From Treponema sp. (GTDB taxonomy: Bacteria > Spirochaetota > Spirochaetia > Treponematales > Breznakiellaceae), in assembly GCA_031279815.1 (NCBI GenBank), contig JAITHW010000079.1, positions 1 through 33,985 of the forward strand: a DNA stretch of 33,985 bases, in the 5' to 3' direction. Shown here one piece after another: positions 10,290 through 17,630 of this stretch (positions within the stretch are counted from its first letter, which is position 1; each line of letters begins with the position of its first letter). The notes under the pieces are model-generated. The model did no database searches. It was not told where the DNA came from and worked only from the letters and a program-made list of their open reading frames with translations. Position numbers and translations under genes: made by a program.

Positions 10290-10918
10290 TGAGCGTAAAC
10301 ACGGATAAGGCGCGTTCCATCATCGGCGATATTGCCAAGGTGATAGAAGAACAGAAACAGTATCTAAGCGATCTCGATCAGGCCATCGGAGACGGGGATC
10401 ACGGGTTTAACATGGCCCGGGGTTTTGAGGCGGTGACGCGGAAACTTGAGGAAGCCCCGGGCGCGGACATCGGCGAGGTATTAAAAACCGTTGCCATGGC
10501 GCTGATTTCCAATGTGGGGGGCGCTTCGGGGCCCCTCTACGGTACGCTGTTTCTCAAGGCTTCCGGCGCGGCAAAGGGGCTTGCCGAAATCGGCCTGGCG
10601 GATTTTATTCCCCTCTTAAAAGAGGGAATTGCAGGCGTACAGGCCCGGGGCAAAGCGGTGGTTGGCGAAAAAACCATGATCGACGTGCTGGTCCCCGCGC
10701 TTGAGTCCTTGGAAAAGGACTGCGCCGCGGGGCTTTCCGGCAAAGCGGCCTTTGCCAATGCGGAAAAACTTGCCGCCCAGTGCATGGAAAAAACCAAGGA
10801 TATTCTGGCGAAAAAAGGCCGGGCTTCCTACCTGGGTGAACGCAGCATAGGCCATATTGATCCCGGGGCGGCGTCGAGTTATATGATGATCGCCGCGATC
10901 AGTAAAGCCCTGGACTAG
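10289..10918 (+). CDS. dhaL: Dihydroxyacetone kinase, nucleotide-binding subunit DhaL
   Basis: DhaL carries the nucleotide and transfers phosphate to dihydroxyacetone on DhaK; in PTS-type systems its bound ADP is rephosphorylated by DhaM. The 209-residue helical domain has the magnesium-binding aspartates Asp30, Asp35 and Asp37 in LDQAIGDGDHG. Also conserved are NVGGASGPLYG, GEKTMIDVL and the glycine-rich end GRASYLGERSIGHIDPGAAS. It overlaps dhaK by one base and is followed 16 bases later by dhaM. The separate DhaL and DhaM genes point to PEP-dependent rather than direct ATP-dependent operation. Confidence 0.96.
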   Translation: MSVNTDKARSIIGDIAKVIEEQKQYLSDLDQAIGDGDHGFNMARGFEAVTRKLEEAPGADIGEVLKTVAMALISNVGGASGPLYGTLFLKASGAAKGLAEIGLADFIPLLKEGIAGVQARGKAVVGEKTMIDVLVPALESLEKDCAAGLSGKAAFANAEKLAAQCMEKTKDILAKKGRASYLGERSIGHIDPGAASSYMMIAAISKALD

Positions 10919-10934
10919 GGCGCTGGAGTTTCGG

Positions 10935-11324
10935 ATGGTTTCACTGCTGCTTTTATCCCACAGCCCCAAGATCGTGGAAGGGGCCAGGGACCTTGCCCTG
11001 CAAATGGGCGGCGAGGCGAACATTATCACCGTGGGCGGAACAAAGGCCGGAACCCTGGGGGCTGATTATGACAGCACCTGCGCGGCCATGGAGAAAGCCG
11101 CGGCACAGGGCGAAGTGGTGGTCCTTGCGGATCTTGGGTCCGCAAGGCTGACCGGCCAGATGGCCCAAGAGGCCCTGGATGAGGAGCTGCGGAAACGGGT
11201 TTACCTCTGCGACGCCGCCATTGTGGAGGGCGCGCTCATCGCGGCCATTGCCATAAGCGCGGGCCAGACCGCCAAAGAAACCCTTGAGCAGCTTGAAGAG
11301 TATGTATTACCCAAAAACGAATAA
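10935..11324 (+). CDS. dhaM: Phosphotransferase subunit DhaM (EIIA-Man-like domain only)
   Basis: DhaM accepts phosphate from HPr and passes it to ADP on DhaL. The 129-residue protein is a single EIIA-mannose-like domain with His9 in LSHSPKI as the expected phosphorylation site. Other family features are GGTKAGTLGAD and VVLADLGSA. Unlike E. coli DhaM it has no fused HPr and EI domains; those functions are supplied by the two genes downstream. It lies in the same reading direction with a 16-base gap after dhaL. Confidence 0.93.
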   Translation: MVSLLLLSHSPKIVEGARDLALQMGGEANIITVGGTKAGTLGADYDSTCAAMEKAAAQGEVVVLADLGSARLTGQMAQEALDEELRKRVYLCDAAIVEGALIAAIAISAGQTAKETLEQLEEYVLPKNE

Positions 11325-11374
11325 ATACGGGGGGCCCGCCGGAGATTCCGGTATCCGCCGCAGGGGAGAATAAG

Positions 11375-11635
11375 GTGGTTGAATTCAGCTATGTGCTTAT
11401 TGGCGAAGAAGGGCTGCACGCCAGGCCCGCGGGGCATTTTGTAAAAAAGGCCCAGAGTTATCCTGAAAAGGTTACGGTGGCAAAGAACGGTAAAAGCGTT
11501 GACGCAAAGCGTTTATTTTCGGTCATTAATCTGCAAATTAACAAGGGTGACGAGATTGTCATAACCGTAACCGGAGACAACGAAGCCGGCGCCGCCAAGG
11601 ATTTGCAGGATTACTGCGCGTCTGCGCCGCTGTAG
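11375..11635 (+). CDS. HPr-like phosphocarrier protein with Arg at position 46
   Basis: An 86-residue HPr-family phosphocarrier that moves phosphate from EI to DhaM. His15 in GLHARPAG is at the canonical position. The regulatory Ser46 site (KSIMGV in B. subtilis HPr) reads KRLFSV here, so residue 46 is Arg and the HPr kinase site is absent. The start is GTG 11375 with GGGGAGAA upstream. A small CCGGA-GAT-TCCGG hairpin lies in the dhaM-HPr gap (11339-11351). Because dhaM and EI flank it, I infer a dedicated carrier for dihydroxyacetone phosphorylation, though it could also serve other PTS enzymes. Confidence 0.93.
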   Translation: MVEFSYVLIGEEGLHARPAGHFVKKAQSYPEKVTVAKNGKSVDAKRLFSVINLQINKGDEIVITVTGDNEAGAAKDLQDYCASAPL

Positions 11636-11646
11636 TATGGAAAATT

Positions 11647-13275
11647 ATGAAGATACTTTCAGGACAAAAGGCAAGCCCGGGGATTGCCCTTGGGGTCATT
11701 CATTACCTCAAGCGGCGCAAACCGGATGTAACCGCGCATCCGGCGGATGATGTACAGAGGGAGCTTGACCGGGTTGAAGCGGCTGTCCAGGAAGCGGTCC
11801 GGCAGCTTGAGGAACTGCGCGGGATTGCGCTGGAAAAAATGGGCAAGGACGAGGCGGGCCTTTTTGAGGTTCACGCCATGATGCTCACGGACCTGGATTA
11901 CCGGGATTCCATAACCAATATCATCACCGAAGAGAAGGTAAATGCCGAATATGCGGTTTCCAAAACCGCGGATATATTTGCCCAAATGTTTCTGGATATG
12001 GAAAAGGACTACATGAAAGCCAGGGCCGCGGATGTGCGGGATGTTTCCGGGCGGCTTCTGGATGTGCTCCAGGGAAACACGCCCTTTTTGATTTCCTCGG
12101 AAAAACCGGTGATTATCGCCGCGAAGGACCTTTCCCCCAGCGAGACCGTTCAGTTAGACAAGGATAAGATACTCGCCTTTGTTACCTCCGGGGGGTCAAA
12201 CAATTCCCATACCGCAATCTTCGCCCGCAACAGGGGCATACCCGCGGTGGCTGCCCTGGGAGCGGCGCTGGATGAAACCTGCAACGGCAAAGAGGCTGTT
12301 GTTGACGGGGAAGGCGCGGCGCTTTACCTTGAGCCGGACAGGGAAACGGTGGAAAAGTGGGCCCAGCGCAGAGGGGCGGAACAGCGGGAAAAGGCGGAAC
12401 TTGCCGCCCTGATAGGACTGCCCAGTAAAACCCTGGATAACCGGGAGATAAAGCTCTTTGCCAATATCGGCAGCCCTGGCGAGGCGGATGCGGCCCTGGC
12501 CAATGACGCGGAGGGCATCGGCTTGTTCCGCAGTGAATTTATCTACCTGGAAAGCAAAAACTTCCCCGCCGAGGAAGAGCAGTACAGGGCGTATAAAAAA
12601 GCCGCGGAAAAGATGCAGGGCAAGCGGGTGATTATCCGGACCCTCGACATAGGGGCGGACAAACAGGCCGGCTACTTTGGGCTTCCCCATGAGGAAAATC
12701 CCGCCCTGGGACTGCGAGGGCTCCGCATCTGTCTTACCAGGCCCGAAATCTTTATTACCCAGCTCAGGGCCATATACCGGGCCTCGGCTCACGGTAATGT
12801 GGCGGTCATGTTTCCCATGGTTGCTTCCCTTTGGGAACTGCGGGAGGCCAAGGAAATCGCGGCCCAGGTCCGCTCCCGGCTCAAGGCGGAACAGGTTCCC
12901 TATTCGGAGCGGGTTCCCCTGGGAATAATGATAGAAACCCCCGCGGCGGCCATGATGAGCGATGAACTGGCAAAGGAAGCGGATTTTTTCAGCGTGGGGA
13001 CCAATGACCTAACCCAGTACACCCTTGCGGCGGACCGGCAGAACAACGCCCTGGGCCGCTTTGTGGATACCCGCCATCCCGCGCTGTTGAGGCTGCTGGA
13101 ACTGGCGGCCAAGAACGCCCACGCGGTGGGCATACCCATCGGCATCTGCGGGGAACTCGGCGCGGACAGGGAACTTACCCAAACCTTTATACGGATGGGT
13201 ATTGACGAACTTTCAGTGCCGCCCCCTGCGGTGCTGCCCCTGCGCAAGCATATCCGGGGAATGAAGGTTGATTAA
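11647..13275 (+). CDS. ptsI: PEP-protein phosphotransferase (PTS enzyme I)
   Basis: EI autophosphorylates on His with PEP and donates the phosphate to HPr. The 542 residues contain the HPr-binding helical domain (about 20-145), the phospho-His domain and the C-terminal PEP-binding TIM barrel. The active-site segment reads SGGSNNSHTAIFAR where general enzymes I have DxGGRTSHTAIMAR; the His is at the same spacing. The barrel has LFRSEF, RTLDIGADK, ENPALGLRG, GTNDLTQY and the catalytic Cys in GICGELG. It starts 11 bases after the HPr gene. The altered active-site loop suggests a DHA-dedicated EI rather than the general sugar enzyme. The stop overlaps a later ATG (TAATG), but the frame behind it is not convincing. 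Confidence 0.95.
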   Translation: MKILSGQKASPGIALGVIHYLKRRKPDVTAHPADDVQRELDRVEAAVQEAVRQLEELRGIALEKMGKDEAGLFEVHAMMLTDLDYRDSITNIITEEKVNAEYAVSKTADIFAQMFLDMEKDYMKARAADVRDVSGRLLDVLQGNTPFLISSEKPVIIAAKDLSPSETVQLDKDKILAFVTSGGSNNSHTAIFARNRGIPAVAALGAALDETCNGKEAVVDGEGAALYLEPDRETVEKWAQRRGAEQREKAELAALIGLPSKTLDNREIKLFANIGSPGEADAALANDAEGIGLFRSEFIYLESKNFPAEEEQYRAYKKAAEKMQGKRVIIRTLDIGADKQAGYFGLPHEENPALGLRGLRICLTRPEIFITQLRAIYRASAHGNVAVMFPMVASLWELREAKEIAAQVRSRLKAEQVPYSERVPLGIMIETPAAAMMSDELAKEADFFSVGTNDLTQYTLAADRQNNALGRFVDTRHPALLRLLELAAKNAHAVGIPIGICGELGADRELTQTFIRMGIDELSVPPPAVLPLRKHIRGMKVD

Positions 13276-13299
13276 TGGCCGGAGCCGTACCCATCCGGC

Positions 13300-13321
13300 A
13301 AGGGCAGGCGGGACTATTGGA
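13300..13321 (+). repeat. 22-base direct repeat, copy 1
   Basis: A 22-base sequence beginning AAGGGCAGGCGGG and ending CTATTGGA; it matches 17519-17540 at 21 of 22 positions. It lies just after the EI gene, 5' of the TRAP operon. Confidence 0.75.
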
Positions 13322-13792
13322 GAAGATTAAACTTGCCGTAATGACGGACCGTATCGGCCTAAAAATAGCCCGGCGCGGCGTATTTGGTGTCGGTATAGTG
13401 TGCGGATGGGAACCTTTTTCAGGATGGCCGTCTCGTCCGCTTCAAGTAGCTGCTCGATGGCCAGCCGGAGAGCAGCTTGGCTTTGATGTCCGGTATGATG
13501 CGGAAGCCCGTTTGCCTGTAGGAGGCCGATGTTTTCTCGGATAAACGGAACAGGGAACGAATGGGAACGCAAACCGAATCATCCTGCGTTTCTTTCTTAA
13601 AGTAACCGGATTCCCGCATATTAGTGTGCAGAAACACAATGAACAGGGCAAAAGCATTTACCTTTTGAAGAATATAAAAATCCCGCAGCTTAACAGGGAT
13701 TTGGGTACATAGCGCCGGAAAAGGTCTATATTAATCGTTGGTTCCTTGAAATATTTTCCTTATCTGCGTTATTCGATTGCGCATCTCCTTTT

Positions 13793-13822
13793 TAATCCGT
13801 GAAAATCCGTGTAATCTGCGGA
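13793..13822 (+). repeat. Solo copy of the ATCCGTG-type 30-base repeat
   Basis: It matches the right arm of the terminator repeat (3205-3234) at about 25 of 30 positions, with AATCCGTG-type units about ten bases apart. It has no inverted partner nearby. Confidence 0.7.
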
Positions 13823-13935
13823 CCCATGTTTAAATGTTTTGCCCAGACACAATGAATTGCTCTTATTGATTTTACTTCTATAAATACACACTTTGTTAAT
13901 CACTTCTTAATTTACCCTGTTAAGACTGTTCGCTG

Positions 13936-13991
13936 ATACCGTATTGCAGGGCGCTGTAATCGCGGTATTTGTCATGCCCAAGCCCTGGCAT
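13936..13991. promoter_or_regulatory. Inverted repeats upstream of the TRAP promoter
   Basis: ATACCG (13936-13941) pairs with CGGTAT (13963-13968), and ATGCC (13974-13978) with GGCAT (13987-13991). They sit 16-70 bases before the -35 and could bind a regulator that responds to the transported acid. The arms are short, so confidence is low. Confidence 0.3.
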
Positions 13992-14006
13992 ACCTCAAAA
14001 AACTAT

Positions 14007-14035
14007 TTGACAGATGAATACTACCATGTTATATT
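14007..14035 (+). promoter_or_regulatory. Near-consensus sigma-70 promoter of the TRAP operon
   Basis: Perfect TTGACA (14007-14012), a 17-base spacer, and TATATT (14030-14035, five of six). The start of transcription should be near 14042. This rules out translation from the upstream ATG at 14014, which lies inside the promoter. Confidence 0.8.
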
Positions 14036-14073
14036 TAATTATCACGGTACATTCTATATATTTGGAGAAAAAG

Positions 14074-15099
14074 ATGGATGGAGTAAAAAGATTGGTATTA
14101 ACGGCTCTTGCGGGATTAATCGTTGCAGGAGGAGTGTTCGCTGGCGGCGGTAGCGATAAAGGCGGTAGCGGCGGCGCTGCTAATGGGAGTAAAACCTATG
14201 AGATAAATATTGCCCATATTGTCAACGAGGATAATATCTGGCACAAAGCCAGCCTTTTTTTCAAAAAGGAAGCGGAATCCCGGTCAGAGGGACGCATAAA
14301 GGTTAATATTTATCCCAATAGCCAGCTTGGCACTGAAATGGACGCGGTCAACTCGATCATTACCGACGGAGGGACTGATATAACCCTCACAGGGGAAAGT
14401 ATGCAGAGTGTTATCCCCGAAATGGGAGTTTTGGGAGTTCCCTATCTTTTGACTTCTTCAGAATTGCTCAATAAAGTCGCGGCCGGCCCTGTCGGGAAAC
14501 AACTGGAAGACCTGTTACTCAAAAACGCAAATATGCGGGTTCTGGGCTACTTTGAACGGGGCCCTCGGAATGTAACCTCCAACAAGCCCATCCGGTCTCC
14601 TTCAGACATGAACGGTTTTGTCATTCGTGTTTCGGCGTCTCCCATAACCGTAGCGACATGGGAAGCGGTTGGCGCGAAACCCGTGCCCATGGCCTTCGCG
14701 GAGGTATTTACCGCGTTGCAGCAGAAGACCATTGACGGGCAAGAAAATCCTCTGGCAATGATTAAAACGGGAAATTTTAATGAAGTTCAGCGTTTTTTGA
14801 ATAAAACCGAACATTTGCGTACATGGATATACTTTGTTTTAAGTGAAACCAAATTTCAATCCTTACCTAAAGATTTACAGGACTTGGTTATTGATGCGGG
14901 GAAAAAAACCCAGGCTTATGAACATGAACTATTTCTGAAAGATGAAGCGGAACTTGAACAATATCTTTCTCAAAACGGTATGACTATTGTATCCGATGTT
15001 GATCAGGCGGCATTTGTCCGCCAGGCCAGTGCCGGAGTTGAAAAGGTCCTGCCCCCCAAAATTAAACCACTCTACGATCAAATCAAGGCGATGCAGTAA
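14074..15099 (+). CDS. dctP: TRAP transporter substrate-binding protein, DctP family
   Basis: Extracytoplasmic solute receptor that captures an organic acid and delivers it to the DctQ/DctM permease. The start is ATG 14074, with GGAG at 14063-14066 and the promoter directly upstream; 341 residues. Residues 1-23 form a Sec signal peptide with cleavage expected after VFA, followed by a Gly/Ser linker. There is no lipobox Cys, so it is probably soluble in the periplasm. Family features include YPNSQLGTEM, the ligand-carboxylate Arg185 in GFVIRVS, and QQKTIDGQENPL. The substrate is a carboxylate or sialic-acid-like compound by family rule; the sequence does not say which. First gene of a three-gene operon. 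Confidence 0.94.
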   Translation: MDGVKRLVLTALAGLIVAGGVFAGGGSDKGGSGGAANGSKTYEINIAHIVNEDNIWHKASLFFKKEAESRSEGRIKVNIYPNSQLGTEMDAVNSIITDGGTDITLTGESMQSVIPEMGVLGVPYLLTSSELLNKVAAGPVGKQLEDLLLKNANMRVLGYFERGPRNVTSNKPIRSPSDMNGFVIRVSASPITVATWEAVGAKPVPMAFAEVFTALQQKTIDGQENPLAMIKTGNFNEVQRFLNKTEHLRTWIYFVLSETKFQSLPKDLQDLVIDAGKKTQAYEHELFLKDEAELEQYLSQNGMTIVSDVDQAAFVRQASAGVEKVLPPKIKPLYDQIKAMQ

Positions 15100-15184
15100 C
15101 GCCGTATCTCTTGGGGCTGAACGCTGATTGTTTTCAGTCTTCAGCTCTCGGTTTACTTTTAATGATATCATTAAGGAGAAAGAT

Positions 15185-15682
15185 ATGGTACAGACCATCG
15201 CCAAAACTGTTGATAAAATATTATCGGTTTTTGCGGGATTTTTTGTTTTAACATTCTGTTTAATTGTTCTTCTTCAGATTATTTGTCGCGCCCTGCCGTT
15301 TTTGCCTATCCCGTCATGGACCGAGGAGCTTGCGCGGTACTGTTTTATTTACGCGATAGCCTGTGCCGCAGGGCTGGCTGCACGGGGGAATGCTTTTATC
15401 GCGGTGGATATTCTCACGAATCTGATACCCCGAAAGTTTAAGAGAATATATACCATCTGTCTTAACATAGTATTATGCGCTTTCGCGGTATTTTTTGAGG
15501 CCCGGTGCGCGGCTAGGTTCGCGTTCCTGCGGACGAGGATGGTTTCGACCGCGATGGAAATCCCAATGCAGTGGGTGTATTTTGCCCTGGTGGTTCTTTT
15601 TGGCATGCTTTCAATTATGTATTTTTTGGAAGTATTGCTTTTGTTCCGGGGAGAAAAAGTTAAGGAAGGAGTGACCCAATGA
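15185..15682 (+). CDS. dctQ: TRAP transporter small membrane subunit, DctQ family
   Basis: The small permease subunit, thought to scaffold the large subunit. It has 165 residues and four membrane segments (about 15-35, 50-68, 87-107 and 130-152). The DctQ-typical WTEELARY lies after the first segment. AAGGAG at 15173-15178 is six bases from ATG 15185; the longer frame from 15128 would add 19 polar residues without a ribosome site. It overlaps dctM by four bases (ATGA). Confidence 0.92.
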   Translation: MVQTIAKTVDKILSVFAGFFVLTFCLIVLLQIICRALPFLPIPSWTEELARYCFIYAIACAAGLAARGNAFIAVDILTNLIPRKFKRIYTICLNIVLCAFAVFFEARCAARFAFLRTRMVSTAMEIPMQWVYFALVVLFGMLSIMYFLEVLLLFRGEKVKEGVTQ

Positions 15683-16968
15683 GTTTTGTCTGGTTGTTAT
15701 TTATGAGTTTTCTTATGCTCCTTATGACAGGGGTTCCTGTGGCCTACTGTCTGGGGATTTCATCGGCAATCTATTTTCTCGTAACCGGTATGCCCCTTAA
15801 CACGATGGCCCAGCGATTCTTTGCCGGCCTTGATTCTTTTACGCTGCTCTGCGTTCCCGGTTTTATCTTGGCGGGTAATCTGATGAACGCCGGGGGGATT
15901 ACAACCAGGATTATCGGTTTTTGCAATAAAATGGTCGGCCACATTCGGGGAGGCCTCGGTCTTGCCAATATTGTGGCATCCATGATATTCGCGGGTATTT
16001 CAGGCACTGCGGTGGCAGACGCAGCAAGCCTGGGGGGTATCCTAATCCCGGCGATGAAAAAAGAGGGCTATGAAGCGGATTTTTCAGTAGGGATTACCGC
16101 CGCCTCAAGCTGTATCGGACCGATTATCCCTCCTTCCCTGCCGATGATTATGGCGGCGACTCTTACCGGCCTGTCGGTGAGCAAGATGTTCATCGCCGGA
16201 ATCTTTCCAGGACTGCTTATGGGTTTCGGAATGATGGGGATTTCTTATTATATCTCCTGTAAACGCAGCCATCCAAAAAATGAAAAACGCGCCACGGTTA
16301 AAGAGGTTCTCATGAGCGGACGGGACGCATTCTGGGCGCTTTTGATGACCTTTATTATCCTAGTAGGAATTACGGGCGGTATTGTGACACCCACCGAAGC
16401 GTCCATTATCGCGGTTATTTACGCGCTATGGGTGGGTTTTTTTGTGTATAAAGAACTTACGATTAAGGCTCTTCCCCGGATAGTCAAAGAATCGATCATA
16501 ACTACCGCCTCCATTATGGTACTGGTGGGCTGCGCCAATATCTTTGCCTACATCATGTCCAAGGAACAGATTCCCCAAATGGTAGCGAAAGGGATGCTGG
16601 ATATAACCAATAACCGCTTTATGATTCTCCTGCTCATCAATGTTCTGTTGCTGTTTGTAGGCTGTTTTATGGAAACCATCGCGGCATTGCTTATCCTGTT
16701 TCCGGTATTGCTACAGGTCGTAACTTCGGTGGGGGTTCATCCGATTCACTTTGGAATAATCATGGTGCTTAATCTAGTGCTGGGGCTTACCACGCCGCCG
16801 GTGGGTGTGTGCCTTTTTGTTACTTCCAGTATCGGTAAAATTTCCTTGGCTCATGCCTCAAAGGGAGTGGCTCCCTTTCTGCTGATAAATTTAAGCGTCC
16901 TCCTGTTAATTACCTATGTACCTCCTTTGACATTGGGGCTTGTTCGGCTGTTTTTCGGTACCATATAA
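15679..16968 (+). CDS. dctM: TRAP transporter large membrane subunit, DctM family
   Basis: The 429-residue ion-coupled permease, in the ion transporter superfamily, has a dozen or so hydrophobic segments. Characteristic stretches are FAGLDSFTLLCVPGFILAG, GISGTAVADAASLG and GPIIPPSLPMI in the first half, and GGIVTPTEAS and GLTTPPVGVCL in the second. GGAG at 15668-15671 is the ribosome site; the start overlaps dctQ. It is the last intact gene of the operon; the adjacent dehydrogenase remnant (from about 17000) looks like a former fourth gene or a neighbour lost by decay. Confidence 0.96.
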   Translation: MSFVWLLFMSFLMLLMTGVPVAYCLGISSAIYFLVTGMPLNTMAQRFFAGLDSFTLLCVPGFILAGNLMNAGGITTRIIGFCNKMVGHIRGGLGLANIVASMIFAGISGTAVADAASLGGILIPAMKKEGYEADFSVGITAASSCIGPIIPPSLPMIMAATLTGLSVSKMFIAGIFPGLLMGFGMMGISYYISCKRSHPKNEKRATVKEVLMSGRDAFWALLMTFIILVGITGGIVTPTEASIIAVIYALWVGFFVYKELTIKALPRIVKESIITTASIMVLVGCANIFAYIMSKEQIPQMVAKGMLDITNNRFMILLLINVLLLFVGCFMETIAALLILFPVLLQVVTSVGVHPIHFGIIMVLNLVLGLTTPPVGVCLFVTSSIGKISLAHASKGVAPFLLINLSVLLLITYVPPLTLGLVRLFFGTI

Positions 16969-16988
16969 AATAATAAGGTAAGGAAAGC

Positions 16989-17377
16989 AAAGAAAGAGGG
17001 TCTAGGGGCGAAACTGCGGGAGCATACCAAGGGGGCCTACGGTTTCGATTGACGCTGAGGGATTTACCGGTTCCCTGCCGCTGTTGACGGATATGGCCTG
17101 TAACGCCGGGCGGATTATTACTATGGCTTTGCTGGATGAGACCTTCCTGTACAGCAATTCAGAATCACCGGAAAAGAACCGGATATCCGGGTTCAAGGTT
17201 GCAAAATAACAAATTTGAAGAAGTAATCGCCGCCTGCGCAATTCGGGAAAGATACAAATTGAAGGGGCAGTTTCCCATGTGATGCCCTTTAGCGACGCCA
17301 TTAGAGCTTTTGAAATGATAGACTCCGGAAATTCGGATATCAAAAAAGCCGCTTTCGCCTTTGAGCAGAAGAATTGA
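16989..17377 (+). pseudogene. Frameshifted 3' remnant of a zinc-type medium-chain alcohol/polyol dehydrogenase
   Basis: Three reading frames must be joined to follow the protein. The order is LGAKLREHTKGAYGFD, then VSIDAEGFTGSLPLL with NAGRIITMALLDETF, then EPDIR shifting to GSRLQNNKFEEVIAAC. A last shift gives NSGKIQIEGAVSHVMPFSDA and IRAFEMIDSGNSD to the stop at 17375-17377. This is the order of the C-terminal Rossmann half and tail of MDR dehydrogenases (GRIV..., GSR..., H-x-PF-x-A-x-AF). The N-terminal catalytic zinc domain is missing; the remnant starts right after dctM. At least three frame changes and a missing 5' half show it is dead. Family is fairly sure; the former substrate is unknown. 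Confidence 0.72.
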
Positions 17378-17549
17378 TGGGAAGAAAATGATATACATGG
17401 ACATAGAGAGGAAATTGCAGGTTGCAGCATCGGGTGAGAAAAGCCTTTTGCAGAATCTGCCGTTTTTTCAAACAGCCCTCAACCCCTAAAGGCTTGGGAT
17501 ATAAGGCGGCCTTTTATAAAGGGCAGGCGGGGCTATTGGATTTACCTGT
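17378..17549. other. Decayed tail region after the dehydrogenase remnant
   Basis: Short open frames only. One + frame ends at 17547 and reads KGLGYKAAFYKGQAGLLDLPV in two overlapping short blocks; its Gly-Gln-Ala-Gly-Leu-Leu segment is encoded by the 22-base direct repeat. No family was recognised. Confidence 0.35.
17519..17540 (+). repeat. 22-base direct repeat, copy 2
   Basis: It differs from 13300-13321 at one base. The two copies, 4.2 kb apart, bracket the TRAP operon and the dehydrogenase remnant. Confidence 0.75.
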
Positions 17550-17577
17550 TTGAAATTTGCTTTTGATATACTATATT
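17550..17577 (+). promoter_or_regulatory. Candidate promoter of the DJ-1/PfpI gene
   Basis: TTGAAA (17550-17555), a 16-base spacer and TATATT (17572-17577), 53 bases before the start codon. Confidence 0.45.
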
Positions 17578-17630
17578 TAAAATAAAGGCGCTACTAGAAA
17601 AATTAAAATGCCTAAACATAAGGAACGTAT

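Larger units (their letters stand above)
13276..14006. other. About 730 bases without a convincing gene
   Basis: After the EI gene there is an 89-codon + frame (13275-13544) and overlapping - frames (13327-13657), none of which I recognise. Read on the - strand, two neighbouring frames could be one decayed gene joined by a frameshift, but no family motif is visible. The stretch also holds one copy of a 22-base direct repeat (13300-13321), a hairpin AAATCCC/GGGATTT (13678-13702) whose T tract is on the - strand side, and a 30-base ATCCGTG-type repeat (13793-13822). Nested inverted repeats lie close to the TRAP promoter. Confidence 0.5.

Noticed and set aside
13275-13544. 89-codon + frame overlapping the EI stop (TAATG)
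   Set aside because: The overlap looks like translational coupling, but the product has no recognisable motif, its start is part of no family, and it includes the 22-base repeat; kept only as part of the gene-poor region.
14014-14073. Upstream in-frame ATG for dctP
   Set aside because: It lies within the promoter between the -35 and -10, so it would not be transcribed; ATG 14074 has a ribosome site and gives a proper signal peptide.
13276-17549. Insertion sequence or prophage at the accessory patch
   Set aside because: No transposase, integrase or terminal inverted repeats are visible; only a short direct repeat pair and pseudogene remains.
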